A stretch of 64,000 nt of DNA from positions 868,001-932,000 of the forward strand of contig JAACJM010000010.1 in the NCBI GenBank assembly GCA_013368315.1, given 5' to 3'. The notes under the pieces are model-generated. The model had not been told where the DNA came from and made no database searches. It saw nothing but the letters and a program-made list of their open reading frames with translations. This document shows positions 22,380-32,392 of this stretch, in pieces (position 1 is the first letter of the stretch; each line of letters opens with the position of its first letter). Position numbers and translations under genes: made by a program. Origin of the DNA: Tetrapyrgos nigripes (taxonomy: Eukaryota; Basidiomycota; Agaricomycetes; Agaricales; Campanellaceae).

Positions 22380-22712
22380 GTCAGTCCTCTTCAAAACAAA
22401 ATTCCTTTTTTGTCCACCTCGTTTACACAGCCATACGATTCGATGCGACTACTACCTACTAGTACTACTACAATTGACAGCCTTAACGATAGCATAAATT
22501 AAACGAAAATTTTTGGGATAGCGAAAACGACAGCGAGCAAAGCAACTGGATAGCATGGAAATCAACACCAGGAAACCAGGGTTAAAGGGGATGGGGGGAA
22601 AAGGTGATGGAAAAAAAGAGATAATATACACGAAAGCAGATGGATGCAATGCTAGATGAGATGCAAATGTAATGAAATGCTAGTGATGAAAAGAGTCCCT
22701 TTCGTGAAATCA
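22380..22712. other. Intergenic spacer
   Basis: About 330 bases between the start of the kinase gene and the stop of the HMG-box gene, both on the minus strand. It would hold the kinase promoter and the HMG gene's 3' untranslated region. It is AT-rich with short A-runs; no gene seen. Confidence 0.55.
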
Positions 22713-24126
22713 TTAGTTTACAGGTGTAGGTATTTGCGCTGGCTGGGATTGCGGTGAGCTAGTGTCTTCCACCGCAAAACTGCGTGACCAGGTGCCAGCG
22801 ACACGTCTCTGTGAGGAGAATGCTGCTCCTGTTGGCGGAGTGTACGAGGGCGTCGGCACGGGGTTGGGAGTGGAAGCAACGGTGTTTGGAGTGGAGTTGG
22901 AAACAGAACTCTGGGAAGGATCAGGAGTGCTGAATTGTGTGGAGGAAGAGCTTGACGAAGTAGGCTGATCTTGCTCGAAATTCAGATATTCCTCTGCATT
23001 ATAACTTTGGGTTTGATATTCGGAACCGAGTGCTCCAGTGATGACGGGGTCGGCATTGTTGCCATTCCCAAAAAAATCAAAGTTGTTATCAACACCATCG
23101 AGAAGACTGCTAAAGTCAAGGTGTCGCATATCAGGGAAGAAGTTGGGGTCCAAAGATCCTGTCAGCGACAACTCGAGAGGAGCACCATCCAAGAAGTGTT
23201 GGTCAAACGCAAGTTGATACACGGAAGGATCAGCCGTGGTGGAACAAATGGCGTTCATATGATGGTTTGGTCCCAACCATTGTTGATCAGGAATATCAAA
23301 GTGAACAAAGCCCTAAGGTAGCAGGTTAGATATAAGGAGTTAGAAACAAAAAACGCGCCAGAAGGCTTACTGGATCTACAGGTTGCTGAGAAGAGTCGCC
23401 AGGCCATGAAACTTGGTCCTGATCATGGAAGTGGCTAGGACCCGCGACAGGTTGTTTTGTTTCCGTAGATAGCATCAACCCATTATCCTGCGTAGACGAT
23501 GAAGAGGAACCGACACCTAACAGCGGCAGGGACGCGCCACCCAGAGTCTGCGAATGTGCCTCTTGGGTCTGTGAGACAGTCTCTTCGACGGTGGCTACAA
23601 CTTCTGGTGAGGCATAGGCTGAATAAGGAGGTGATGCCTCCAAAGCAAAAGGATACGGGAACGGACTAGGTGCCGCAAGTGGGTACGACGGGACTGGGGT
23701 GCCGGAGGGGAGAGGGGGTGGAAGCATCGGGGAAGGGGTGTACGGGGCAGCTCGAGCGCGTCGCTTGTTAGCTCTTTCTTGCTCCTTCAACAACTTCTTC
23801 TCTTCCTTCAACTTCATCCTATCCTCCTTCTTGAGCGGCGTGAAGCGATAATTGGGAAATTGGATACTGTGCTCGGCCTTCTTTGCATCTGCGCGACGTT
23901 CATACTCGGCACGGACATCAGGGCTGGCTGTTTTCCAGAGATCAGCGACCTCTTTGGACACAACAGCCTGGGTTTTACGCGTCGGTCGACCGTTTGCATC
24001 CCAAGTGTGGGGATTGATTTTGCGAAGCATGTCGGAACGGAAGAGGATCCAAGCATTTGGGGGTCGCGGTATCTTGACCTCTGGTTCTGAAGGTGAGGAG
24101 CGGCTGTTACGGTCGGGGCCAGGCAT
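22713..24126 (-). CDS. HMG-box transcription factor (MATA-HMG class)
   Basis: A DNA-binding regulator of the mating-type-like HMG class, which in fungi includes sexual-development factors. From the ATG at 24126 the protein reads MPGPDRNSRSSPSEPEVKIP, then the HMG box: RPPNAWILFRSDMLRKINPH, VVSKEVADLWKTASPDVRAE and YERRADAKKAEHSIQFPNYR. A basic Lys/Arg helix follows (KKEDRMKLKEEKKLLKEQER). The rest is disordered, with Pro-rich and Ser/Thr-rich segments and an acidic/aromatic region (LDFSSLLDGVDNNFDFFGNG) that could be an activation domain. One intron at about 23313-23368 joins the two large exons. It stops at 22713 after QSQPAQIPTPVN. The box is complete and full length. Which developmental pathway it controls is not shown by the sequence, and no other mating-type gene is nearby. 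Confidence 0.88.
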
Positions 24127-24318
24127 GGCAGGAAGCAAGCGTGCAATACCACAACAAAGTGACACTGAGAATTTTCAACCACCTCACGTGATCAGTCCTT
24201 TGAGCCCAAAAAGGCAAGACAGCTGTTCCGAATGCAAATATACGTACAACTACGACTACGAGCACACCAGTACTTCATACATAGGAGAGTAGAGCAACGC
24301 GTATCGATACATATCAGC

Positions 24319-25158
24319 CTACTGTCCGAATGATCCACCCCCGTATCCACCGTAGCCACTTTGGTAGCCTCCCTGACCATAGCTTCCACCGTACCCTCCT
24401 CCCTGGTTTCCACCGTAGCCGCCACCCGAGTATCCTCCTCCTCCTTGGTATCCGCCTCCTTGATAGCCTCCTCCTCCGCTATAGCCACCACCGCCGTATC
24501 CTGCTAATGAGTCAGCTTAACTGTCTCGACGAGCAGACAATGGAAAGACGGACCTCCTCCACCTCCACCTCCTCCACCACCTCCTCCTCCTCCGCGAGCG
24601 TTAGCAAGGTTGACTTTAATACGCCTTCCATCGAGTTCCTGCTCGTTCATCGAGCTAATAGCAGCGCTCGCTTCCTCAGCAGTGCTGTACGTCACAAATC
24701 CGAAGCCACGAGAACGACCAGTGTCACGATCACGCATGACAATTGACTAAAGCACACATTAGACCTTATCCATATTTCTCAAAACAGACCGGTAGGAGAA
24801 ATTCGAAAACGAGAGGCAGGAATCACGGAGTTATTAAAAAAAAAAAAAAGACTTGGATTGCGCACATCAACAACATTCCCGTACTGGGAGAATGCCTATA
24901 ATTGGGGGAAAAAATATATAAGATAACGATTCACAGTCGAGAAATAGCGCGGTCGCGTTCTCAGTTCAAGACACGACCGCGCCAAGTAAAGCTAACTTGA
25001 CGGAGGGTATCATCTGTGGTATTCCAACTCAGATTGCTACATCAGGTATCAAGACACTATCAGTTCGAAATCGCGCCCCGTTGACAATAAGGAGGAAAAG
25101 TGGACAGGGACCAAGATACGAATGCACAGACTGACCCAACATAGATTTTTGACGACAT
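24319..25158 (-). CDS. Glycine-rich RNA-binding protein with single RRM
   Basis: A small hnRNP-like or cold-inducible-type RNA-binding protein. Exon 1 is MSSKIYVG; exon 2 gives [13 protein letters not shown]; exon 3 [10 protein letters not shown]; exon 4 [20 protein letters not shown] and [16 protein letters not shown]2 (IYVGNL) and RNP1 (RGFGFVTY) are both intact although split over several introns, including junctions inside the RRM. The C-terminus is a Gly/Tyr-rich low-complexity tail ([20 protein letters not shown] type) ending SFGQ. About 165 residues. Such proteins act in mRNA stability and stress and often autoregulate by alternative splicing. The unusually intron-dense RRM would allow that, but this is inference. 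Confidence 0.9.
24553..24596. repeat. CTC/CAC triplet-rich poly-glycine tract
   Basis: A run of CCTCCTCCACCTCC-type triplets on the plus strand encodes an uninterrupted stretch of about 14 glycines after the RRM in the minus-strand RNA-binding gene. Confidence 0.75.
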
Positions 25159-25485
25159 GACGAGTTAATACACAAAACCGAGCCCGTAACAATAGGAAAC
25201 CGAGACACGAAACTGGACCGAAAAATCGAAAGCAGAAGTGGTGGTTAAGGGGAAGGTTGGTCTACTGACGCCCCAACTTATAAGTGAGTAAGTAAGACAG
25301 ATGTAGATATTCAGACTCCGACAATACAGTTTTTTGAAATGTTCCTTCCACAAGAACCTTCCGATGAGGATTTTCCGTGACACATGATGTGGACAGCTTT
25401 GACGGCAGACGAAAGTAAGAAAAAGATCCCATATTATTGTAAAGGTAGTGCATAATCGGTCGTAAAATGTTCGTAAAATGTTCAT
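25159..25485. other. Intergenic spacer
   Basis: About 325 bases between the RRM gene start and the stop of the HMT1-type transporter, both minus strand. No coding frame with support; it presumably holds the promoter of the RRM gene. Confidence 0.5.
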
Positions 25486-28400
25486 CTATTGCTCGCTGGT
25501 GCTCGTCCTCTTCTTCTCTTTCTTCCCGCTCTTCTTCTTCTTCTTGCCCTCGTCAGTGACGCTGGGCGCTGGACTACCGGTCGAGCCTCGCAGACTGCCT
25601 TCCGCTGCATCATCAGTAGACGCCCTGTTCGACGTCTCCTTTTCCTTCTTCATGAAACCTGGGATCATCGACGACACGGAACCTTCTTTGCGCCCAGTTG
25701 AGATCGATATTCTCCTTGCAATCCGCTGGAAATTCTGCGAGGAAATCCGTTTCCGTTTTGGCTCAGAATCAGGATCAGGCGTCCCGCTTCTTGATGGATG
25801 GTTAGCTGGCTCAAACGTAACTCCAGGGGTAGGCGGCGCTAATACGGGTGACGTTGGGAAAGACAACGTGTCGTCCGGTGAGATAGGGGATGTGGTCTCC
25901 CTAGCAGGTTCATCTTCAGAGGTTGGGAATGCTATTGGCGCCATAGTAGGTTCGGTTTCCTTTGGTGGAACGGCAGGGAGCTCTTCCGGTTCTGTAGTCA
26001 CAGGCTCTTCCGGTTCTGTAGTCACAGGTGCTTCAGGTTCAGAACCAGGCTGCTCAGGTTCCGGAGATTGAACCAGATTCTGCTCCTCCACGGTCGCACC
26101 AGTATCAATTGGTTCGGCAGTACCAACAGAATATCCTGTGACTTCGGGTTTGATGGATCGCACGGAAATAGCAGCATCATCGGTGGCAGATACTTGTTCG
26201 GCCCACATAGACGCGAAGATACCATCCTGTGCAAGTAATTCCTTGTGACTACCCTGTTCGACAATCTGCCCATCCTTCAAAACGAGAATCCTACAAAATA
26301 TATCAGCACTCATACACTCATTTGCATACAATAAACCCAACTCACAAGTCGGCGCCTGCAATTGTCTGGAACCTATAATTAATACTTTTAAATGACTAGA
26401 GACCACGTGCGACACTTACAGATAAACGATGTGCTATGGAAAGAGAAGAGCGTCCCGTCATCAAGTTCTGTAAAGCTTTCTGTATGTCCCTCTCTGTCGA
26501 GGTGTCTAGAGCACTGGAATGATATTAGAATTACTGATCAGTGTCAACTTTTCGGTACTAACCTGGTAGCTTCATCCAGCAACAAAATGGGTGGATTCTT
26601 AAGGAGAGTTCTGGCACTTCAAAGGTGATATGAGCAACATAGACCAGAAATTCGAAAGAAAAAAAAAAACCAACATTGAGACACGTTGTTTTTCTCCTCC
26701 ACTTAGTCTGACGCCCCGTTCACCAACAACAGTATCATATCCCTGAGGGAAGCTCATGATACGATCGTGCATATGTGCATTACTGGCGGCGTTCTCAATC
26801 TCTGCATCCGACGCTCCAAATTTCCCATACCTGTTTGGGAGCCTGTCAGCCTCACAAACAATCCTATCATCTCTATACGTACCCGATGTTGTACCGGATG
26901 GTAGTATTGAACAGGACGGAGTCTTGTGGAACAACGCCGATAGCGCGCCTCAAAGAATTCTGTGTCACTTCCCTGTTAAGAGATACAGTGAAAAAAGCCC
27001 GACCAAGAATGTTCAGTAACAAACCTTATGTCTTTGCCATCAATCAGAATCCTCCCTTGACCCTCTGCCAAGTCATAGAATCTGAAGAGCAATCTCAGGA
27101 TCGTTGATTTTCCGGATCCAGACTCCCCGACAAGCGCCACAGAAGAGTTCTTGGGAACTTTAAAGGAAACGCCTTTAAGGGCAGTCGTGCGTCCGTCGTA
27201 CGAGAAACTGACATTATCTAGGAATTTTGAGTGAACCTGAAGAGCAGAAGACATTGAAGTTAACTTACCGAACTCAATCTCGCCGTTTTCCACAACGAGG
27301 TCAGGGGCATTGGGCATATCATTGACGTCCGTAGACTCATTAAGCAACTTAAGCAGTTTCTCGGTGTCTACTAGTGACTGGTTCATGGAACGATATGTGT
27401 AGCCGAGTTGGTTGAGAGGGCCATACAACTACGGCGACATCAGATGAGTGAGAGGAGCACATGTCAAGAGACGTACCTGCGCAAGATATGTGATAAAGAC
27501 GATGAACATGCTTGCGTCAGCACGGCCTTGTGTGATTCGCAGAGCAACAATCATAGAGCCAACCAAAAGCCCAGAGGTCTACAGCGCATTAGATTCTCCG
27601 AGAAAACGGGGACGAAAAAAGCTCACAATGATGAAATTCTGGACCAAATTGAGAAGATTAAGAGAGACTGGAGAGCATAAATTAATAAAAACGTCGTCAG
27701 ATACCCAGGTCGATACTCACCAATGACTTTATATTCAAGAGCTTGGTATTCTCTAATTGCTTCCTGGTATCTAGCAGCTTCATGTTCCTCTCCGCCAAAG
27801 TATTTGACAGTTTCGTAGTTCAAAAGACAGTCCGTGTGGATGCCCCTCGTGATCTGCGCTGGAGGTCAACGGATAGACAAAATTTGAAACTGAGTTCAAC
27901 TTACAACATCGCGCTCGTTCATTTGACGGCGAACTCTGGTTCTCCATCGAGTAAGAACAACACTGGCCGATACTACAAGAGATTCAGCCATATGTCATAG
28001 ATACTGGAAAAAACACACACCATATGCTGTCATTACAATGAACAAGACCAAGGCGAGGGTCCACTCAAACTTCACGACAAAGATGATCAATGCAAGTATG
28101 ATATCGACGAAAGTAGGAACCAGATTGAACAAGATTAACTGAGCCAAAATGTTCATCAATGACGCGCATGCAAGTCAAAAGATATAGCACACCTCCAGAG
28201 TGTGGTTGATGACAGCACCACGGTCAAGGACACGAAGAATCTCTCCAGTCTTTCTACGAGTATGGAAAGCAAAGGAAAGATTGAGCAAGTGGTTGAATGA
28301 CAACTGCGACATTTCCCGATCCGAGTACTGCATTACTGGGGCCCAAATAGACTAAAACGGAAATGTCAATGAAGGCTCAAGCCAAAATGACCGACGACTC

Positions 28401-29616
28401 ACATCCCGTAAAGCAGACAGCCCTCCACTGCCCTGCAAGAAACGCATGACGACATAAATAGCCAACAATGTCCAGAGAGACCAATCCGAACGGCCTTCGA
28501 AGACTTTAACGATTTCTCCGTAGGCGAAGGGAACGATGAGATTGACAACACGACCCAGTGCAAGAATCACAAGACAGAGGATAGCAATAAATTGAAGAGA
28601 ACGACTCTTTGAGGGCCAAAGGTAGGGTGACAAACGCTTGAGACGTTGCCACATTTCCGACCATGATGGTTCTGGAGATATTTCTACTTTCTGTTCAACC
28701 TGTGCGCGATACTACATGAGAGGGCGCATAGGATGCAGAACAAAGCAACAACAAACCTTTACATTTCCAGGTGAAGGTGAAGCAGTACGAGTGGTGGGAG
28801 CCGACTGCTGCAGTTGCGAACGGGAGGGTCGGAATGTACCATATTTGCTTTGATCGGCAGTTAAGCCAGGGACGGTCAACAAACCGGTGGACGATTGCGA
28901 CGTAGCATCTTGGGGAAGGAGTAGTGATGTGTCTGTAGGAAGCTCTTCAACTCCCTCGGGCGAAACGGAGGTGTAGACAATGCGAGGTGTGGAAAGAGCA
29001 GCAAACAAAGGGAGAAGAAGAAGAACACGGAAGATGGGGAATGCCAAATGAAGGAGAACGCGAGTAGGTAAAGAAGGGGATCCAACTATGGAAGAATAGA
29101 ATTAGCGTTGATGAATCAAAGAAGGAAAGTTAATCAATACTTACTGCGAGAGGAATGTAATCCAAGCAAAACGACCAAAGCAATGTCGAGAGCTAACGAG
29201 AGAGCAACAGCTAGCCTAAGTCTTTTGAGAGTCCAGATGTCGACACTGTGGACATCCTTCCACGAGCCAAGCGCAGCAAGGCCCGAAAAAGAGACGACAC
29301 CGAGGATGGCGTTGATCTCAACGCCGCTGGGCCAGGGCCAGTGTTTCTGAATGATAGCGTAGATTACGAAGGCAAGACCGTCGCCGAGATAGGTAAATGA
29401 GGCGAGAGATAGAAGGAGCAAGATGACGGCTCTTCGAGGGATGCGATCTGCGCGGACGACGAGCGTAATCGGCGAAGGGGACTGTGGTGGAGCAGGGCGA
29501 AGAGAGAAAAGAGAAAGGGTGGCTAGCAGAAGAAAAGCAGGAGAAACAATTCGTAAAATGAAAACTGCCAAAGAAGCCCCAGACGGGAAAGAGGACCCCA
29601 TCATCGACAACGCCAT
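25486..29616 (-). CDS. HMT1: HMT1/ABCB6-type half ABC transporter (vacuolar/mitochondrial class)
   Basis: A half-size ABC exporter with an extra N-terminal membrane domain, the architecture of S. pombe Hmt1 (phytochelatin/heavy-metal transport into the vacuole) and animal ABCB6. The N-terminus starts [20 protein letters not shown], with about five helices through [20 protein letters not shown]. After a linker comes [20 protein letters not shown] and the six-helix ABC domain ([20 protein letters not shown] is the conserved ATM1/HMT1 block). The ATPase domain has Walker [10 protein letters not shown], the signature LSGGEKQR, Walker [13 protein letters not shown] and the H-loop SIAHRLSTI. A C-tail of about 250 residues, Pro/Glu/Thr-rich and ending [18 protein letters not shown], is unusual. 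It has about twelve introns. The start at 29616 is four bases from the preceding gene's inferred stop. Substrate is inferred only. Confidence 0.92.
25981..26028. repeat. Perfect 24-base tandem duplication in the HMT1 tail
   Basis: Two identical 24-base units in tandem encode repeats of the octapeptide EPEEPVTT in the disordered C-terminal tail of the transporter. Being in frame and perfect suggests recent slippage. Confidence 0.9.
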
Positions 29617-29619
29617 TGC

Positions 29620-30201
29620 TCACCGTCCTCGTCGTCGCTGAACAAGTCTTTTTTCGTCTAATTCCAATTTGAGAGAAATAATCTCTTCTCACGTGCTTGT
29701 GACGTACGTACTTATCGGCTAGTAGACACGCCGCACTCAGTTCTCCTGTCATTATATGTAGTCCTTCTGATTCCACTCTACCCTCTACCGCCACTTCATA
29801 TTCTAACCCTCTGCCCAAGCCTTCCATCAACGGTGTGATCGGCAATGCGACCTTCTTTTTACCGACCTGCGTAGCGGTGTCTGATAGAATCCTTATCTTT
29901 TATGTATGCGATATCCACACGAACCTTGGTCCAAGCCTTTCAAAGCCTCCTCCAAGCCTCCTCTCACCCTTTCCAAACGGTCTGCCTGTCCTTCAACTGC
30001 ATTGCTGTCGTGCGCCTTGATGGCTCGCCTGGCTTCCGCAACAAAGGTGTATGAACGTCCGAGATCCGGGGCGTCTTCCCCGGTATGAGGTATACTGTTG
30101 GGCAGTAAGCTACTGAGTTGGATATCTGAGGTGCGAAGCAGGGCCAGGTCCCTCAAGACACCGCTAGGAGGGAATGCTCTGGTGTCTTTCTTCGAAGTCA
30201 T
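29620..30201 (-). CDS. Uncharacterised small protein, immediately upstream of HMT1
   Basis: No family recognised. Exon 1 from the ATG at 30201 reads MTSKKDTRAFPPSGVLRDLA, SDIQLSSLLPNSIPHTGEDA, then a helical, heptad-like stretch AEARRAIKAHDSNAVEGQAD followed by RLERVRGGLEEALKGLDQ. A 44-base intron leads to exon 2: DTATQVGKKKVALPITPLME with GLEYEVAVEGRVESEGLHIM and GELSAACLLADK. A second intron probably joins to LVQRRRGR and TGA at 29620-29622. The helical first half and compact second half look like a subunit of a complex rather than an enzyme. The last junction is my choice among options; without that splice the frame would run on into the HMT1 start region. About 160 residues. No signal peptide or membrane helix. 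Confidence 0.55.
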
Positions 30202-30263
30202 GTTGAAGGTATGGGAAGAGTTTCGGACCTCGGCCCGAAGACAATCTGCAGGTATATGTACAG

Positions 30264-32202
30264 CTACAAAGGATGAGGTGATGATGTTCTATATGCAAAC
30301 AAGTCTAGTCCGTCGTCAGACGAAAAATGCCCGTAAAATCCATCCAGTTCCTCTTCGTCCTCGCCTTCAAAGCTACTTTCACTATTATGAACATCCATAC
30401 GCCTTGATAATGCATTCGACAGCAACAACGTAAATGCTGAGGATTCTGAATGATGGCTACTAACCTTTGCCCTTTTACCACGTTCATCGTCCGAGTCTGT
30501 ATCCTCCGAATCTGCTCTGCGTTTTCGTTCAGATCTCCCAGCAGAACGCATCCCCTCCGGTTGCTTTCGTATCCAACATTCTATCGTTGGCTCCCATTCC
30601 CATTCGTTCCCCCTTGGGTCCACCATCTGCCCAAAACATTTTTCTGAAGTCTCTACACATTCCATCAAAACCTGCCGACATCTCTTCGCTGCATTCCGCA
30701 CATTACTGTCCCATGTCCCACTCTCAATCCGCTCGATTTCTCGAAGCGCGCAAGACCACAACGACGCTTCCAGCTGAAGGAGACCTCTTGACCGCAAGGC
30801 AGTCGCATATCGGCAGACAGACTCTTGAAAGTCTTCCACTCCCGACGACGCAAGGAATGCCTGAGATATCAGTGGTCCATACGTTGACGTCCTTGGCTCT
30901 ACGTCTTGTAGCAACGCTTGTAGGAGAGACGTGTGCAGACGAACATGGCAATCCTGTACATAACTCAACAACAAGGTTGCCAAGCTGACAATGATATGCG
31001 CCGTGTCCTCATTCGGAGGAAGAAATTCTTTAGAAAGCGTTGGCCCTTTGTGGGCACCTGACTGGTAGCACGTTTCCATAAGCATAATTGTAGATTCCAG
31101 CTCCTGGCCATCGTCGTCCTGCGATTTGAGTGAATGGGCTAGGCGAGACAGAACGGAAATAAGCCAATCCTGAAGGGTGCGCCGGAGCGCTGCCGTGCGA
31201 GGGAGATGAGAGCTAAGCACGCTGGGCGTTATTGGGATATCGCATACTTCATCTGACTTTGACGACCACAAAAATCGTACCAAGCCACACCCTATTGGAG
31301 TGACACAGAGCGGTTTCCTCCGATGATAGTACAGCAGTTTGGTCGTGGCTTTGCTTGACCAAGCGTTTATAGCGTTTGACTGGACTTCTTCCATGACAGA
31401 AGCGAAGATGTCACAAAATGACTTGATAGAATATCCTCCAAGTCGTCTCTCCCAGTTACTGATGTGCTTGACAAAGAAGTCAGAATGCTCAGGATGACAG
31501 ATGTTGGGGAGACGTGTAGGTGAAGGGGAGGATAATGCAAGTCTCAGCAATTGTCGAAGAATGATCTTGGAATGATATCTCAAGCCCTGGCTGGTGGTGA
31601 TATCCAACAGGACTTGAAGTAGCGTGGCATTATGCAGGCAGGTGTCCAAGACGAGTTCCAGGGCATGAGAAATCAATGTCCATCTAAGAAAAAAATTAGA
31701 AACAACGATACAAGCTATTGTTTCGAATAGCGCACCCGCGATATGACGGAGGCACGGACTCGTACAGCGAACTCAGAACCTCTACAGACTGGTCCTCCTC
31801 CAACGTGGAATTCGTTGGATCTGTATCGGGCTCGATGTTTTGTCCGACTACGATTGAGCACATAGTTGTGAGACTCATCATCTCCCTTGACGAAGAGTCT
31901 TTGCACAGACTTTGAGTTTTCTCCACAATGATTCTGAATGCGTCACAGACCGCATGCGTCCTTCGCGCGAGTTCTTGAGTAGGATAGGATTGGTTGGTAG
32001 TGAGAGATAGGCGAGATGAATCGGATTCCAAGACTGTCAAAGGAGCCAGACCTGTGTTTGAAATGGGTTTCGCATGCGAGTAGGTCATGACGACAGAGGA
32101 CTGCAACCGGACGCTATCGAGAGCTGCAAGCGTAGCACATCTTGTTCTTAGCGGTCTGAGTAGACGATTGACGCGTCCTGAAGTCAGATCCAAACGCGTC
32201 AT
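30264..32202 (-). CDS. Uncharacterised large protein with acidic nuclear-type C-terminus
   Basis: I do not recognise this family. Two exons: 32202 to about 31735, starting MTRLDLTSGRVNRLLRPLRT, and 31684 to 30264, in which the frame stays open for about 470 codons. Together they give about 620 residues. The body looks all-helical, with Leu-rich stretches (LELVLDTCLHNATLLQVLLD, HIIVSLATLLLSYVQDCHVR, CRYATALRSRGLLQLEASLW) suggestive of HEAT-like or other alpha-solenoid packing. The C-terminus has a bipartite-type basic/acidic segment (SERKRRADSEDTDSDDERGK followed by RAKV) and a Glu/Asp-rich region (SSFEGEDEEELDGFYGHFSS), so a nuclear location is plausible. Strong codon openness over 1.4 kb and a single clean intron support a real gene. 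No catalytic motif is seen. Confidence 0.7.
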
Positions 32203-32392
32203 CGACGGGTCCGGGGTGATGGTGTTGGGCCTTGGCCAAACTTAATCACGTGCGCGTGGATCATTGTCATCAAGTTCACAACTTCAGATTGACCTTGGAT
32301 TGACCATTAAGTATCCTATGGTGTTCCATCTATGTACAGGATATCATACATTCTTTCTATATACATACGTTAGACTTCATTATTCCGTGTTT

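Noticed and set aside
24836..24851. Run of about 15 A residues as a possible retroposon tail
   Set aside because: It lies in an intron of the RRM gene with no target-site duplication or upstream element body.
30467..30988. 173-codon plus-strand frame
   Set aside because: Antisense to the long exon of the 30264-32202 gene; biased composition and no domain.
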